The notes below the pieces were generated by a model that did not search any database, was not told the origin of the DNA, and was given only the letters and a program-made list of their open reading frames with translations. Positions 1-7,073 of a stretch of 11,793 bases of DNA are shown piece after piece. How positions within the stretch are numbered: the stretch's first letter is position 1; the number at the start of each line of letters is the position of its first letter. A program made the position numbers and the translations under genes. This DNA is from Spirogloea muscicola (lineage: Eukaryota > Streptophyta > Zygnematophyceae > Spirogloeales > Spirogloeaceae): assembly GCA_009602725.1 (NCBI GenBank), contig WELB01000017.1, positions 945,355-957,147 on the forward strand, in the 5' to 3' direction.

Positions 1-957
1 AGCAACAGCAGATCAGAGTAACTCGGAGCAGGAGAAGCGGCACTTTGCCGAGACCCGGAAGCAGCAGCCATAGCACGGCCAGCCCGCGCGTGGACCGCAT
101 GAGCCAAAGAGCGCTGCAGCGAGACCGCCAGCCTCATCCGAAAGACCTGCGAGAGGGATCCGGCAGCATTGAAGCCTGGCGAACCCTGCCGCCGCTCGAT
201 GGCCTCCCGGACAAGCCGCTGGAGGAGATCCAACCAGCCACTGCCAAAGACCCCGTGTACGTCAACGGCCAGTGCCGCGAAGGCATTGCCTGGAGGGTGG
301 TCAGAGTACTTGCGCTCCTTACTCCGAGCCGCCAGAGCGACCGTGTGCCCCGACGAGCGTCGCCGACTTCGCGGGGTTGGCCGAATCAACGCAATCGGCA
401 GTTACCACATCAGAGATGATGCGCGGACCTCCTCCGGGCGGGATGGCAACGAGGTCCGCGCGGCGGGTGTGAAGCTGTCCATCGGCGCCCCGCAGGATGG
501 GCATTATCGTGGAGTTCTCCACTGCCACCTTGTAGCCGGCCTCCAGGAACACACCCTGCATGACGTCTCGCAGGAGGTCGTGCGAACCTGTCCGCTCGCC
601 CCCGTGTGCGCAGCGGAGCATGTGGGCCGCCAACGCCGCAGGGTCACCGTGGCGGGTTTCGCACTCGCACTGTTGGACCCCGATGAGGCAGGGAGGGAGG
701 AGGCCGAGGAGCCGGTGGGCCGCCGTCCTGAATACCGCGTCTGGAATAGTCAGCGCCGCGTAGATGGGGAGTGCTGATAGCCACGCCGCCGCCCCAGGGG
801 AGGAGGCGGAGAGGAGCCGGGCGCGCCCTCAAATGTCGTGCGGCGGAAGGAGCTCCACCACCTGGTCGTAGGCCGCTTTGTCCACAAGCGCAGTGTAGCG
901 GGCCTGGGCCAGCAGGTCGGGGGTGCTCGAGAACACCAGCGTCATGCCTCCGACCGT
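1..957 (-). pseudogene. LINE copy A: C-terminal part of a non-LTR retrotransposon ORF (zinc knuckle + RLE)
   Basis: Read on the minus strand, this is the 3' part of a LINE polyprotein, downstream of the reverse transcriptase core. In order: a linker with a DLLAQARYTAL block, an in-frame TGA at 831-829, then an open stretch to 319 with an AxLxSAxxPGAxAWLSALP-like block, IPDAVFRTAAHRLLG, a CxC-x13-H-x3-C zinc knuckle (QCECETRH...AAHMLRC), the RTGSHDLLRDV block, and an RLE core (HTRRADLVA, then PRIISDVVTADC). A one-base shift near 320 moves to the frame of KERKYSDHP, LAVDVHG, the FRMRLAVSLQRS block and SYSDLLLL, which runs off the window. Family knowledge: RLE-type LINEs carry CCHC + RLE at the C-terminus to nick the target DNA. 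Two lesions make this copy dead. The family is assigned from remembered motif order, not from a search. Confidence 0.75.
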
Positions 958-1580
958 TGGGGCGGATGGCCGCATCCACACCCGGCGCGCCGACCTCGTC
1001 GCCGAGCGCGCTTGGCGGGGGACCTCGGCTCATCGCAGACGTCGTCACCACTGACAGCTTTGTTTCCAGCAGCGCAAAACGTCGGAGGAGGCGGGCTACG
1101 CAGTCAGCCAAGCGGCGTGCAAAAAGGAACGGAAGTACTCGGATCACCCGGTGGGAGACGAGTTCGTTCCACTGGCAGTCGACGTGCACGGAGGAAGCGC
1201 GGCCAGATTGACTGGTGGCTGGGAAAGGCCAGCCCAAAGGAATGGACAAAGTCTGAGGGAGCCTGAGTGCGAACGACTAGGACTAAGACATCAGCCACGG
1301 AGCCTTTGGCTCGAGATGGCTTGACTTGCTCCACCGCCTGGCGCGGCGTGCAGCAGCCCGCCGCCTCGGGCAGCAGGGCGAGCAGCCCGGCTTCAACGTC
1401 GCCGGGTCCCTCGCTCAAGTGTTCCGTATGCGTTTGGCCGTCTCGATGCAGCGGTCCCTTGCCTTCGCGGTTCACTTGCGCGCAGGCCGAGCTTTGGCGG
1501 CGGCCTCCGGCTTCCGTCAGGGCGACGTCTTTCCGCCAGCTAGCTACTCGGACTTGCATCTCCTGACTAGAGGTTACTGA
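956..1580 (+). pseudogene. LINE copy B: RLE domain and C-terminus, interrupted by a tail-only insertion
   Basis: A plus-strand fragment that starts inside the RLE domain (ADGRIHTRRADLVA, then a frame change to GGGPRLIADVVTTDSF, then another to the KERKYSDHPVGDEF block and PLAVDVHG). A 102-base foreign segment (1194-1295) splits the VDVHG/AFG motif. After it the frame is open from about 1326 to the stop at 1578-1580, with WLDLLHRLARRAAAR, FNVAGSLAQVFRMRLAVS and the terminal SYSDLHLLTRGY. It belongs to a different subfamily from copy A, whose end is SYSDLLLL. Its 5' end abuts the 5' end of copy A in the opposite orientation. It has at least two frameshifts plus the insertion, so it cannot be functional. 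Confidence 0.72.
1194..1295 (-). mobile_element. Tail-only LINE insertion (subfamily II 3' end) inside copy B
   Basis: This 102-base block is the reverse complement of the 3' tail that follows the stop codon of copies B, H and E (GCTGATGTCTTAGTCCTAG ... CCATTCC, hairpin, CCGCGCTTC). It sits between two copies of CACGGAG (1187-1193 and 1296-1302). Removing it with one CACGGAG restores the GTCGACGTGCACGGAGCC seen uninterrupted in copy C near 2521-2544. The hairpin is GGCTGG (1217-1222) with CCAGCC (1229-1234). Inference: an extremely 5'-truncated retrotransposition event with a 7-base target duplication. Confidence 0.78.
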
Positions 1581-1774
1581 GCGTTCCCTAGACTCTGCCT
1601 GAACAATGTGTCGGCTTGAATTGGCCTCCATTTCATTTCATGCGCCCTGCGCGCCTTCTCCCTAGCTGATGTCTTAGTCCTAGTCGTTCGCACTCAGGCT
1701 CCCTCACACCTTGTCCATTCCTTTGGGCTGGCCTCTCCCAGCCACCAGTCAATCTGGCCGCGCTTCTCACTCTC
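1581..1774 (+). repeat. 3' UTR/tail of LINE copy B (subfamily II), itself interrupted
   Basis: It begins right after the copy B stop with GCGTTCCCT and continues after a 67-base insertion with AGCTGATGTCTTAGTCC. The TTGTCCATTCCTTT box, the GGCTGG...CCAGCC hairpin (about 1727-1744) and the terminal CAATCTGGCCGCGCTTCT follow. The same order follows copies H (3332-3441) and E (10068-9958, minus strand), which defines this as the subfamily II 3' end. Confidence 0.7.
1592..1658. mobile_element. 67-base short interspersed element in the copy B tail
   Basis: The sequence ACTCTGCCTGAACAATGTGT ... GCGCCTTC is absent from the tails of copies H and E and is flanked here by TCCCTAG at 1585-1591 and 1659-1665. 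A close relative lies at about 7840-7916. Because CCCTAG also precedes the 7840 copy, CCCTAG may belong to the element, or be a preferred target, rather than a chance duplication. It shows no coding potential, and orientation and family are unknown. Confidence 0.6.
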
Positions 1775-1775
1775 T

Positions 1776-1818
1776 CAAAAGCCAGCCCAAAAAAGAATGA
1801 ACAGAGTACGAAGGGAAG
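1776..1818 (-). repeat. Fragment of a subfamily III LINE tail, inverted
   Basis: AAAAGCCAGCCCAAAAAAGA followed by ATGAACAGAGTACGAAGGG is the reverse complement of the CTTCTCGTACTCTGTTCATTC + hairpin block found twice at 2043-2280. It abuts the end of the copy B tail in the opposite orientation. Only the box and one arm of the hairpin remain. Confidence 0.6.
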
Positions 1819-1908
1819 GTGTGGATATCTTGACAATGCCCTAACCGACTTCGTCTGGTATGTGCCCGCTACAGTCTGCTGGGACGCCAGCGCGCTCGGG
1901 GACCCACT

Positions 1909-2042
1909 TCCAGGAGCCTAGCATCTCTGAGCAGCCCCTATTCTCAATGGGCGAGCACTTTCTTCTTGCCCCCATTGGGAGTGCCACCTAAAACTCTGAT
2001 CTGCGGTTGCTTAGCAGGGGTTACTGAGTGACTCGTGGCTGC
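1909..2042 (+). pseudogene. LINE copy D: terminal coding stub (subfamily I/III-like) with tail-only insertion
   Basis: Outside the inserted block 1931-1993, this matches the minus-strand piece at 9440-9345: GAGCCTAGCATCTCTGA joined to TCTGCGGTTGCTTAGCAGGGGTTACTGAGTGA. In the better preserved relative it encodes the terminal motif SISDLRLLSRGY-stop. Bases 1819-1908 upstream show no recognisable motif; they may be older LINE sequence or host DNA. The stub is non-functional. Confidence 0.55.
1931..1993 (+). mobile_element. Tail-only LINE insertion in copy D
   Basis: This 63-base block consists of the 3' arm of the hairpin (CAGCCCCTATTCTCAATGGG), the GCGAGCACTTTCTTCT end and then a second tail end, TGCCCCCATTGGGAGTGCCACC. 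It is flanked by CTCTGA at 1925-1930 and 1994-1999. The TGCCCCCATTGGGA-GCCACC part recurs at about 3844-3865, so this insert is itself two tail ends joined. The relative at 9345-9440 serves as the uninterrupted site. Confidence 0.6.
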
Positions 2043-2280
2043 TTTGTTTCTTTGTGTGCTTGTTTTTCTCAGCGCTTCCCCTGGCCCCCTTCTCGTACTC
2101 TGTTCATTCATTTTTAGGCTGGCTTTTCCAGCCCCTTTCCTCAATGGGCGAGCACTTTCTTCTTTGTTTCTTTGTGTGCTTGGTTTTGCGCTTCCCCTGG
2201 CCCCTTCTCGTACTCTGTTCATTCTTTTTTGGGCTGGCTTTTGCAGCCCCTATCCTCAAAGGGCGAGCACTTTCTTCTCG
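2043..2280 (+). repeat. Two tandem subfamily III LINE tails (about 120-base units)
   Basis: Unit 1 (2043-2162) and unit 2 (2163-2280) both start TTTGTTTCTTTGTGTGCTTG and run through GCGCTTCCCCTGG, TCTCGTACTCTGTTCATTC, the GGCTGG hairpin region and GGGCGAGCACTTTCTT. They differ by scattered substitutions and small gaps, so they are not an assembly duplicate. Each unit ends at the usual tail terminus and the next sequence begins at once: unit 2 after unit 1, and an RLE fragment (copy C) after unit 2. Confidence 0.72.
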
Positions 2281-2734
2281 GCTCATCGCCGATGTTGTCA
2301 CGACTGACTGCTTTGTTTCGCACTCCGGCTCCCTCAGACCTTGCCCATTCCTTTGGGCTGGCCATTCCCAGCCACCAGTCAAACTGGCCGCGCTTCTGTT
2401 TGTTTCCAGCAGCGACAAACGCTCGTCAGAGGAGGCGGGCTACGCAGTCCGCCAAGCGGCGGGCGCAAAGGAACGGAAATACTTGGACCACTCGGTGAGA
2501 GACGAGTTTGTTCCACTGGCAGTCGACGTGCACGGAGCCTTTGGCACAAAATGGCTTGACTTGCTTCACCGCCTTGCGCGGCGTGCAGCGGCCCGCCGCC
2601 TCGGGCAGCAGGGCGAGCAGCCCGGCTTCAATGTCGCCGGGTCCCTCGCTCGAGTCTTCCGAATGCGCTTGGCCATCTCGTTGCAGCGGTCCCTTGCATT
2701 CGCGGTTCACTTGCGCGCAGGCCGAGCTTTGGCG
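2278..2734 (+). pseudogene. LINE copy C: RLE and C-terminal fragment with an in-frame tail-only insertion
   Basis: It starts directly after a tail end with RLIADVVTTDCF (RLE core), is interrupted by an inserted tail at 2320-2398, and resumes with SSDKRSSEEAGYAV, the KERKY block, PLAVDVHGAFG, WLDLLHRLARRAAAR, FNVAGSLARVFRMRLAIS and LHLRAGRAL. The insert plus its duplication totals 87 bases, so the frame stays open through it. The copy stops abruptly at about 2734, where a different subfamily copy begins. It is closest to copies B and E. No RT domain is present. Confidence 0.72.
2320..2398 (+). mobile_element. Tail-only LINE insertion (subfamily II) inside copy C
   Basis: The 79 bases from GCACTCCGGCTCCCTCAGAC to CCGCGCTTCTG are the distal part of the subfamily II 3' tail, hairpin included (GGCTGG...CCAGCC near 2358-2374). 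It is flanked by TTTGTTTC at 2312-2319 and 2399-2406. Copy B at 1061-1071 shows the empty site (AGCTTTGTTTCC). It has the same orientation as its host copy. Confidence 0.78.
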
Positions 2735-3101
2735 TCGGGCAAGCGGTCGCTTTGGCGGCTCGGAGTTAGGAGCGCAAGTACTCTGACCACCCTCCAGGCG
2801 ATGCCTTCGCGGCACTGGCCATTGACGTACACGGGGCCTTCGGCGGTGGCTGGTTGGATCTCCTCCAGCGGCTTGCCCGGGAGGCCATCGAGCGGCGGCA
2901 GGGTTCGCCAGGCTTCAATGCTGCCGGCTCCCTCGCGCAGGTCTTTCGGATGAGGCTGGCGGTCTCGCTACAGCGCTCTTGGCTCATGCGGTCCACGCGC
3001 GCGCTGGCCGTGCTATAGCTGCTGCTTCCGGGTCTCGGCAGAGTGCCGCTTTTCCTGCTTCGAGTTACTCTGATCTGCTGTTGCTCACAAGTGAATACTG
3101 A
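2735..3101 (+). pseudogene. LINE copy C2: subfamily I C-terminal fragment
   Basis: It is closely related to the last third of copy A, on the opposite strand: RSxWRLGVRSAS region, KYSDHP, LAxDVHGAFG, WLDLLQRLAREAIERR, FNAAGSLAQVFRMRLAVS, HARAGRAIAAASG and SYSDLLLLTSEY-stop at 3099-3101. The same extra base after GGCTCGGAG that breaks copy A recurs here (about 2766), so that lesion is shared and older than the two insertions. A further lost T near 2980 breaks the frame again. Confidence 0.72.
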
Positions 3102-3242
3102 GCATCCATCTGCATCTCCCTCTGCACCGTCTCGTGCTTTGTAGTGTAGTCCTTTTTCGGCACTTCTTTCTTTGGCTGTGGACATTGTCCATTCTTTTTG
3201 GGTTGGCTTTGCCAGCCTTTCTTCTCTATGGGCGAGCTCTTC
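3102..3242 (+). repeat. Subfamily I LINE 3' tail
   Basis: After the copy C2 stop: GCATCCATCTGCATCTCCCT, a GTAGTGTAGTCCTTTTTCGG block, TTTCTTTGGCT, then the ACATTGTCCATTC box, the hairpin TTGGC-TTT-GCCAG near 3203-3217 and the end ATGGGCGAGCTCTTCTTC. The same tail follows copy F on the minus strand (9597-9450). A new truncated copy starts immediately at the end. Confidence 0.7.
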
Positions 3243-3441
3243 TTCTGGCGGCGGCCTCCGGCTTCCGTCAGGGCGACGTCTTTTTGCCGGCTAGCTACTC
3301 AGACTTGCATCTCCTGACTAGAGCTTACTGAGCGTCCCCTGGCTGATGTCTTAGTCCTAGTCCTTCGCACTCCGGCTCCTTCAGACCTTGTCCATTCCTT
3401 TGAGCTGGCCTTTCCCAGGCGCCAGTCAATCTGGCCGAGCT
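3243..3441 (+). pseudogene. LINE copy H: last coding codons plus complete subfamily II tail
   Basis: The coding remnant encodes only AAASGFRQGDV and SYSDLHLLTRAY, with its stop at 3329-3331. It is followed by the subfamily II tail (CTGGCTGATGTCTTAGTCCT, TTGTCCATTCCTTT, the hairpin with one arm decayed to CAGGCG, CAATCTGGCCGAGCTTTC). Its 5' end lies exactly on the 3' end of the preceding subfamily I tail. This is the cleanest view of an uninterrupted subfamily II end. Confidence 0.7.
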
Positions 3442-3449
3442 TTCTCTTA

Positions 3450-3617
3450 TTCTCTGACGTGCAAGAGGTTGAACGGGGTTACAACGAGTGGTCCGAGCAC
3501 TGCATTGTCCCCGTGTACTCCGGAAAGAGGAAGTATTCTAAGGCGTCTGAGCTGGGACTCTCTAACTTTGGTGCAAATCAGTCTGCCATACCCAAGCAAA
3601 AGCTGCAGGAAGACTGA
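3450..3617 (+). other. Short open segment of unknown origin
   Basis: One plus-strand frame is open from the end of the LINE tail to a TGA at 3615-3617. It reads FSDVQEVERGYNEWSEHC, then IVPVYSGKRKYSKASELG, about 55 residues with ordinary composition. The KRKYSKA piece loosely recalls the KxxKY block of RLE domains, but the surrounding motifs are missing. No start codon is obvious and I do not recognise a family. It could be an exon remnant, a remnant of another mobile element, or chance. Confidence 0.2.
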
Positions 3618-4640
3618 ACTACCATAATATCTGAGGAGGCCCTCGAAGACAGCATGACAAGGGGGACTTCCAGCTCTTATGTCTAAGCTTTCCTCACTCG
3701 TAACCACTGAGTCGTCCATCCTTCCCCGTTCTGACAAAGCATCTTCAGGCCCCTTCGTAGCTTCGTAGCGTTTTAGGCCCCTCCGTCATTTGGCCCCTTC
3801 GAAGATTTGTCAATTATTTTCGGGCTGGCTTTTCACAGCCCTTGCCCCCATTGGGAGAGCCACCACTTCTTCTTATGTTTAAGATTCTCCGGCTGACTCC
3901 GCACATACACTGCTTCTTCTGTGGGTGCCCAGTATAATCTTGTAATTCAATCTTTTCGCCCAGGTGAAGTGATTGTACTACAACGAAGTTGGAAGAGGCT
4001 AGTCGTCACCCCCTGGCTGTTGGGGCCTGATTGCCTCTCTTGTCCTTGTCCTTATCAAAGCCTCTTATTTTTTCGTAGCTCAGCCATCTAGGCTGAATTT
4101 GGAAGTGCTGTAAATTACCTCCAAATGTGCCACTTATATGCCCAGCTCTGCCGGGCAGAGAATACAAAACGAGGCTGACAACAGATTTGCGAGTCTGTCA
4201 GCCAGACGCGTTTGTCCAAGGAGCGCGCCACTTCCAAGTCGAGGTCTAGCTGGTTCTCCTCCTGCGTCTAGTCATGAGCCTGCCGAACCATGGTCCGCGG
4301 CTCCTGGAAACGAATCTAATGCTGTGCAGCAAGACTTTAAGGATGTGAATACAACTGCTTGATGCTACTCACTCAGCTGCAAATTGAAGACTGGACTAGT
4401 CTGCCATAGCTCCCAAAATGCGTAGTATTTGGCCATGCCAGCCTGCTACCTTCCATGTGATTTATGTGATTTACCCTCATCAGAGAGTCAGTCAAAACCT
4501 ACGCGTAATTTAACGAGACACCTCATTCGGACCAACACTAGGACCTCTTGAGACCTGCTGGATAAGAACGAAACCCCATCTGGCCAAGTGTCAAGGACAG
4601 AACTGAAGATTATACAAGGAGGTAATGGGCGAGACAAAGT
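3618..4640. other. Non-coding stretch, lower GC
   Basis: No convincing coding region is visible. It contains a short tandem CTTCGTAG-CTTCGTAG near 3755-3770, one LINE tail (3805-3868) and the sequence beyond the 3' end of the esterase gene. A 74-codon plus-strand frame at 4138-4362 has no recognisable motif and low-complexity composition, and I do not call it. Confidence 0.5.
3805..3868 (+). repeat. Solo LINE tail (hairpin cassette variant)
   Basis: TTGTCAATTATTTTCGGGCT, then the hairpin GGGCTG (3824-3829) with CAGCCC (3836-3841 approx.), then TGCCCCCATTGGGAGAGCCACC. It matches the box-hairpin order of the LINE tails, and its end matches the second half of the insert at 1931-1993. No coding sequence lies upstream, so it is another tail-only copy, though no clear target duplication is seen. 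Confidence 0.55.
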
Positions 4641-4654
4641 GCCATCTACATTTG

Positions 4655-7000
4655 TCATCTTCGTCTGCGATGATCCTGGGAGCTGGCAGTTACAGAAGCA
4701 GCGAGCTGCGCCTTGACATATGTACACAAATGTAGCGGGAGCATGCGCTTGCTGCATAGGCCCAGCGCTGCTGTGCGGTACATGGTGTCCAGTACAGGGA
4801 GCCAAAAGGAGGGCACGAAAGCAAAGTGCGTGCAATCGCGACATGTATTCTGTCGGAAGAGGGTTATGATGTGGTGGTCCCACATGTCCATCTCCCAGAA
4901 CACCGGCTGCACCAGCACGCCCGCTGCCTCTGCTTCCTCGTGTATGATGCTGTTGCGCCACCACTGCAGCCCGCAAGTTTAGCATCAGTATGGCGGGCTT
5001 CGACTTTTAGGGTTAGCTCTTGGACAACATAGGTCTCAGGGTCAGGGATGTGAAGGTGAGTGTCAGCGTCCCGAGTCAGAGCTTGTCTTGACTCATATCT
5101 CGCCACCCACAGCCCAATATGCGGGTATCTAACAGGACCTCAATGTAGGGGCGGAGTGTCCTGTAGGACCTCTTAGAGGACCTCTTCTGCAAGCGCAGTC
5201 TGTCTAGCCCACCTCACCTAAGCAGTCAGTGAGATTGACTGCTCAGGCCCACAGCCATTTGAGAGGGGCAGCGGTAACTTGGTCAGAATGAACGGGCTGT
5301 AAACTTAGAGTGTGGAAGTCAAGGCTTTGAATCTGAGGGACTAGGAAAGCTGACCTGAAGATGGAGATTCGGCGCCGGCTGGCAGGTGTTCGTGACCTCA
5401 ACTGGCCATTTCTTCGGCCAGAACCCCTCAAAGCCGCCAGAGCCATCCTCGGTGAAGAAATGCTGCGGCAGCGTCTCTCGAAAGAAGGCGAGCTTTCCAG
5501 GCACTCTGTTGAAGGCGGCCAAGCGCGCAGCCAGCAGCGCAATGTGCTCTGCCAGCCGTACCTCCATGCGCAGTAGCGCGTTCTGCCGCTGGTAGTGGAT
5601 GCCGAGGTTCACCATTACCTGGCTCATTGTTCACCACATTGCTGCTTTTAGTGTCAGTACTTTTAGTGTCAGGAATTTGTGCAGGACGGGCAGCAGAGCT
5701 TGTCTTAGCAAATGCCAAGGAGGGCGCCTGGAGTTCAAAAGAAGGTGATTGTGCAGCTCACAATGTCGGAGTGGTCAAGGATGAACTCCAAGAGCTGCGG
5801 CCAGAGGGTGTACTTCTCCGTTTTTTCTCGGTCAATCGGCATGCGGTACACTGTCCGGCAAGCGGTGCCGGCGATGCAATAGCAGGATCAGGCAGGCACT
5901 AAGCTGGAGCAGAGTACAATCTGTAGTCAGGCCGGCGCTAAGCTGGAGCAAAGTGAACCCATGCAGTTATTTGCATAGCAGCAACAAGGCACAGCCAAGG
6001 AGGGGTCATCACACCTTCGTAGTAGCCCAGGCTGACATTGAATGGAGGCCCTATGTGGAAGTGGTTGTGCAGGCAGTCGGAGACGCAGGCAGCTCGGCCA
6101 CCGACGCGCTTCAACTCGTCGTACACCGCCTTGGTGGTCCACTTGCGCCGCACGTCCGCGGCAGTATCGTCATACGTGCCATTGCAGTAGAGCCTACGCC
6201 CAGCGAATTCCGCAAACATCACTTGCGGCGGACGAGCCCATGTCGTTGTTCAGCAGCAAAGGAGGCAGCTAGGAAGGCAAGGAGGACCCCGAATCATGGT
6301 CAAAGAGGTGAGCTTGAACACTATTGTCTTATGTCTCAATATCAGACGTGAAGGTGGGCATACATGCGGGAGCTCTTGGTCACGATCTGCTCGTAGCCCA
6401 GGCACTGCAGCGACAGCACGAGCATGTCGTGGAGGTGCCACGAGATGGAGTCGCCAATGACCGTCACGCGCTTGTCCCTGAAGAGCTGCCAGCCGGGGGG
6501 CGCCGTCACCCGTCAGCGTCAGCCATGTCCGACGCCGGCGGCGACACCAGTAAGACGAGCGATACCTAACGACGGCGGACACCAATCGAGATTCATTCTA
6601 CATGGCCAATGGAACACCAATCGAGATATATCCCACATCGCCAATAGATCTACAAGCGGGCGACGGGGGTTCAAATCCCGAGCTCGACGTCGCCGAAAAG
6701 GATCGGCGTGTGGCTCACACGGAGCACGTCGGCGGCGTCGAAGGCGGGCGTGCCGTCGTCCCGCACGAAGGCGGTGCTGCCGCTTGCGCCGGGGCTGGAG
6801 CCCTGGTTCCGGAACGGGATCGTCGGCGAGTCGATCGCGGTGAAGAGGCGAGTCCAATTGAACGGCCCCGCCGCCGCCGCCGCCGCCGCCGCCGCTGCCG
6901 GCCGCCGCCCTGCCGACTCGAGTAGCGAGGCTCGCCTCGAGCCGCCGCCNAGCAGGGCGGACAGCAGCACGGCGGCCGCGCGCGGCGCGCGCGCCGCCAT
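4655..7000 (-). CDS. PC-esterase/TBL-like SGNH hydrolase, multi-exon gene
   Basis: Proposed exons on the minus strand: 7000-about 6728 or 6689, 6485-6348, 6221-6015, 5850-5762, 5618-5355 and 4963-4655 (stop), about 430 residues. Exon 2 has the serine block VTVIGDSISWHLHDML; exons 4 and 5 join to HSDIVMVNLGIHY; exon 5 has FFRETLPQHF and FWPKKWPVEVTNTCQP; exon 6 has WWRNSIIHEEAEAAG and the DxxH block CRDCTHFAFVPSFW. GDS plus DCTH is the SGNH pair of trichome-birefringence-like and PC-esterase proteins, which usually O-acetylate or de-acetylate polysaccharides in the secretory pathway. Junctions 3/4, 4/5 and 5/6 use GT...AG and keep phase. The 2/3 junction does not: the visible GT donor leaves phase 0 but the acceptor needs one carried base. 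Exon 1 (short hydrophobic N-terminus, then poly-alanine) and its donor are uncertain. One N lies in exon 1. Substrate is unknown. Confidence 0.72.
5640..5672. repeat. Short tandem repeat in an intron of the esterase gene
   Basis: CTTTTAGTGTCAG and ACTTTTAGTGTCAG stand side by side, in the intron just upstream (in gene sense) of the exon at 5618-5355. Two units only, no evident function. Confidence 0.5.
5896..5955. repeat. Direct repeat in an intron of the esterase gene
   Basis: CACTAAGCTGGAGCAGAGT and CGCTAAGCTGGAGCAAAGT are about 40 bases apart, between the exons at 6221-6015 and 5850-5762. This is intron sequence; on the gene strand it reads TGCTCCAGCTTAG twice, and TCCAG could compete as an acceptor. 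Confidence 0.5.
6867..6912. repeat. CCG trinucleotide run coding for poly-alanine
   Basis: About ten near-perfect CCG/GCC units. On the minus strand they encode a run of ten alanines at residues 35-44 of the proposed esterase, just before FNWTRLFTAIDS. Length variation is expected at such a run. Its position after a short N-terminal segment makes it a linker at most. Confidence 0.7.
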
Positions 7001-7031
7001 GACGCCAGGCCTCTGGCGCTCAGGCGGCGAC

Positions 7032-7032
7032 C

Positions 7033-7069
<37 letters not shown>

Positions 7070-7073
7070 CGGC
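7032..7073. repeat. CGG trinucleotide run upstream of the esterase start
   Basis: About twelve CGG units with two interruptions, 32-73 bases upstream of the proposed ATG at 7000-6998 on the gene strand (where it reads CCG). It probably lies in the 5' UTR or core promoter. The G-rich strand (plus) could fold into a quadruplex; that is inference. Confidence 0.65.

Noticed and set aside
169-777. Long plus-strand frame over LINE copy A
   Set aside because: It is the antisense shadow of the zinc knuckle/RLE coding sequence, which is recognisable only on the minus strand.
2043-2280. Tandem units considered as a CRISPR array or satellite
   Set aside because: Two diverged units ending in the LINE tail cassette, without spacers; the same unit occurs singly elsewhere in the window.
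1-3445. Hairpin cassettes considered as rho-independent terminators or structured small RNA genes
   Set aside because: Their fixed position at LINE 3' ends, their variable 5' starts and the flanking target duplications fit retrotransposon tails better; the window is eukaryotic.
4864-5106. Minus-strand frame near the last esterase intron, with DPETYVVQELTLKVEA
   Set aside because: It overlaps the final exon in a different frame, and exons 5 and 6 join in phase without it. An alternative or extra exon cannot be excluded but has no support.
6660-6690. GGGTTCAAATCCC resembles a tRNA T-arm
   Set aside because: No matching acceptor, D-arm or anticodon arm is found at the right distances upstream, so it is at most a chance match inside the first exon/intron of the esterase gene.
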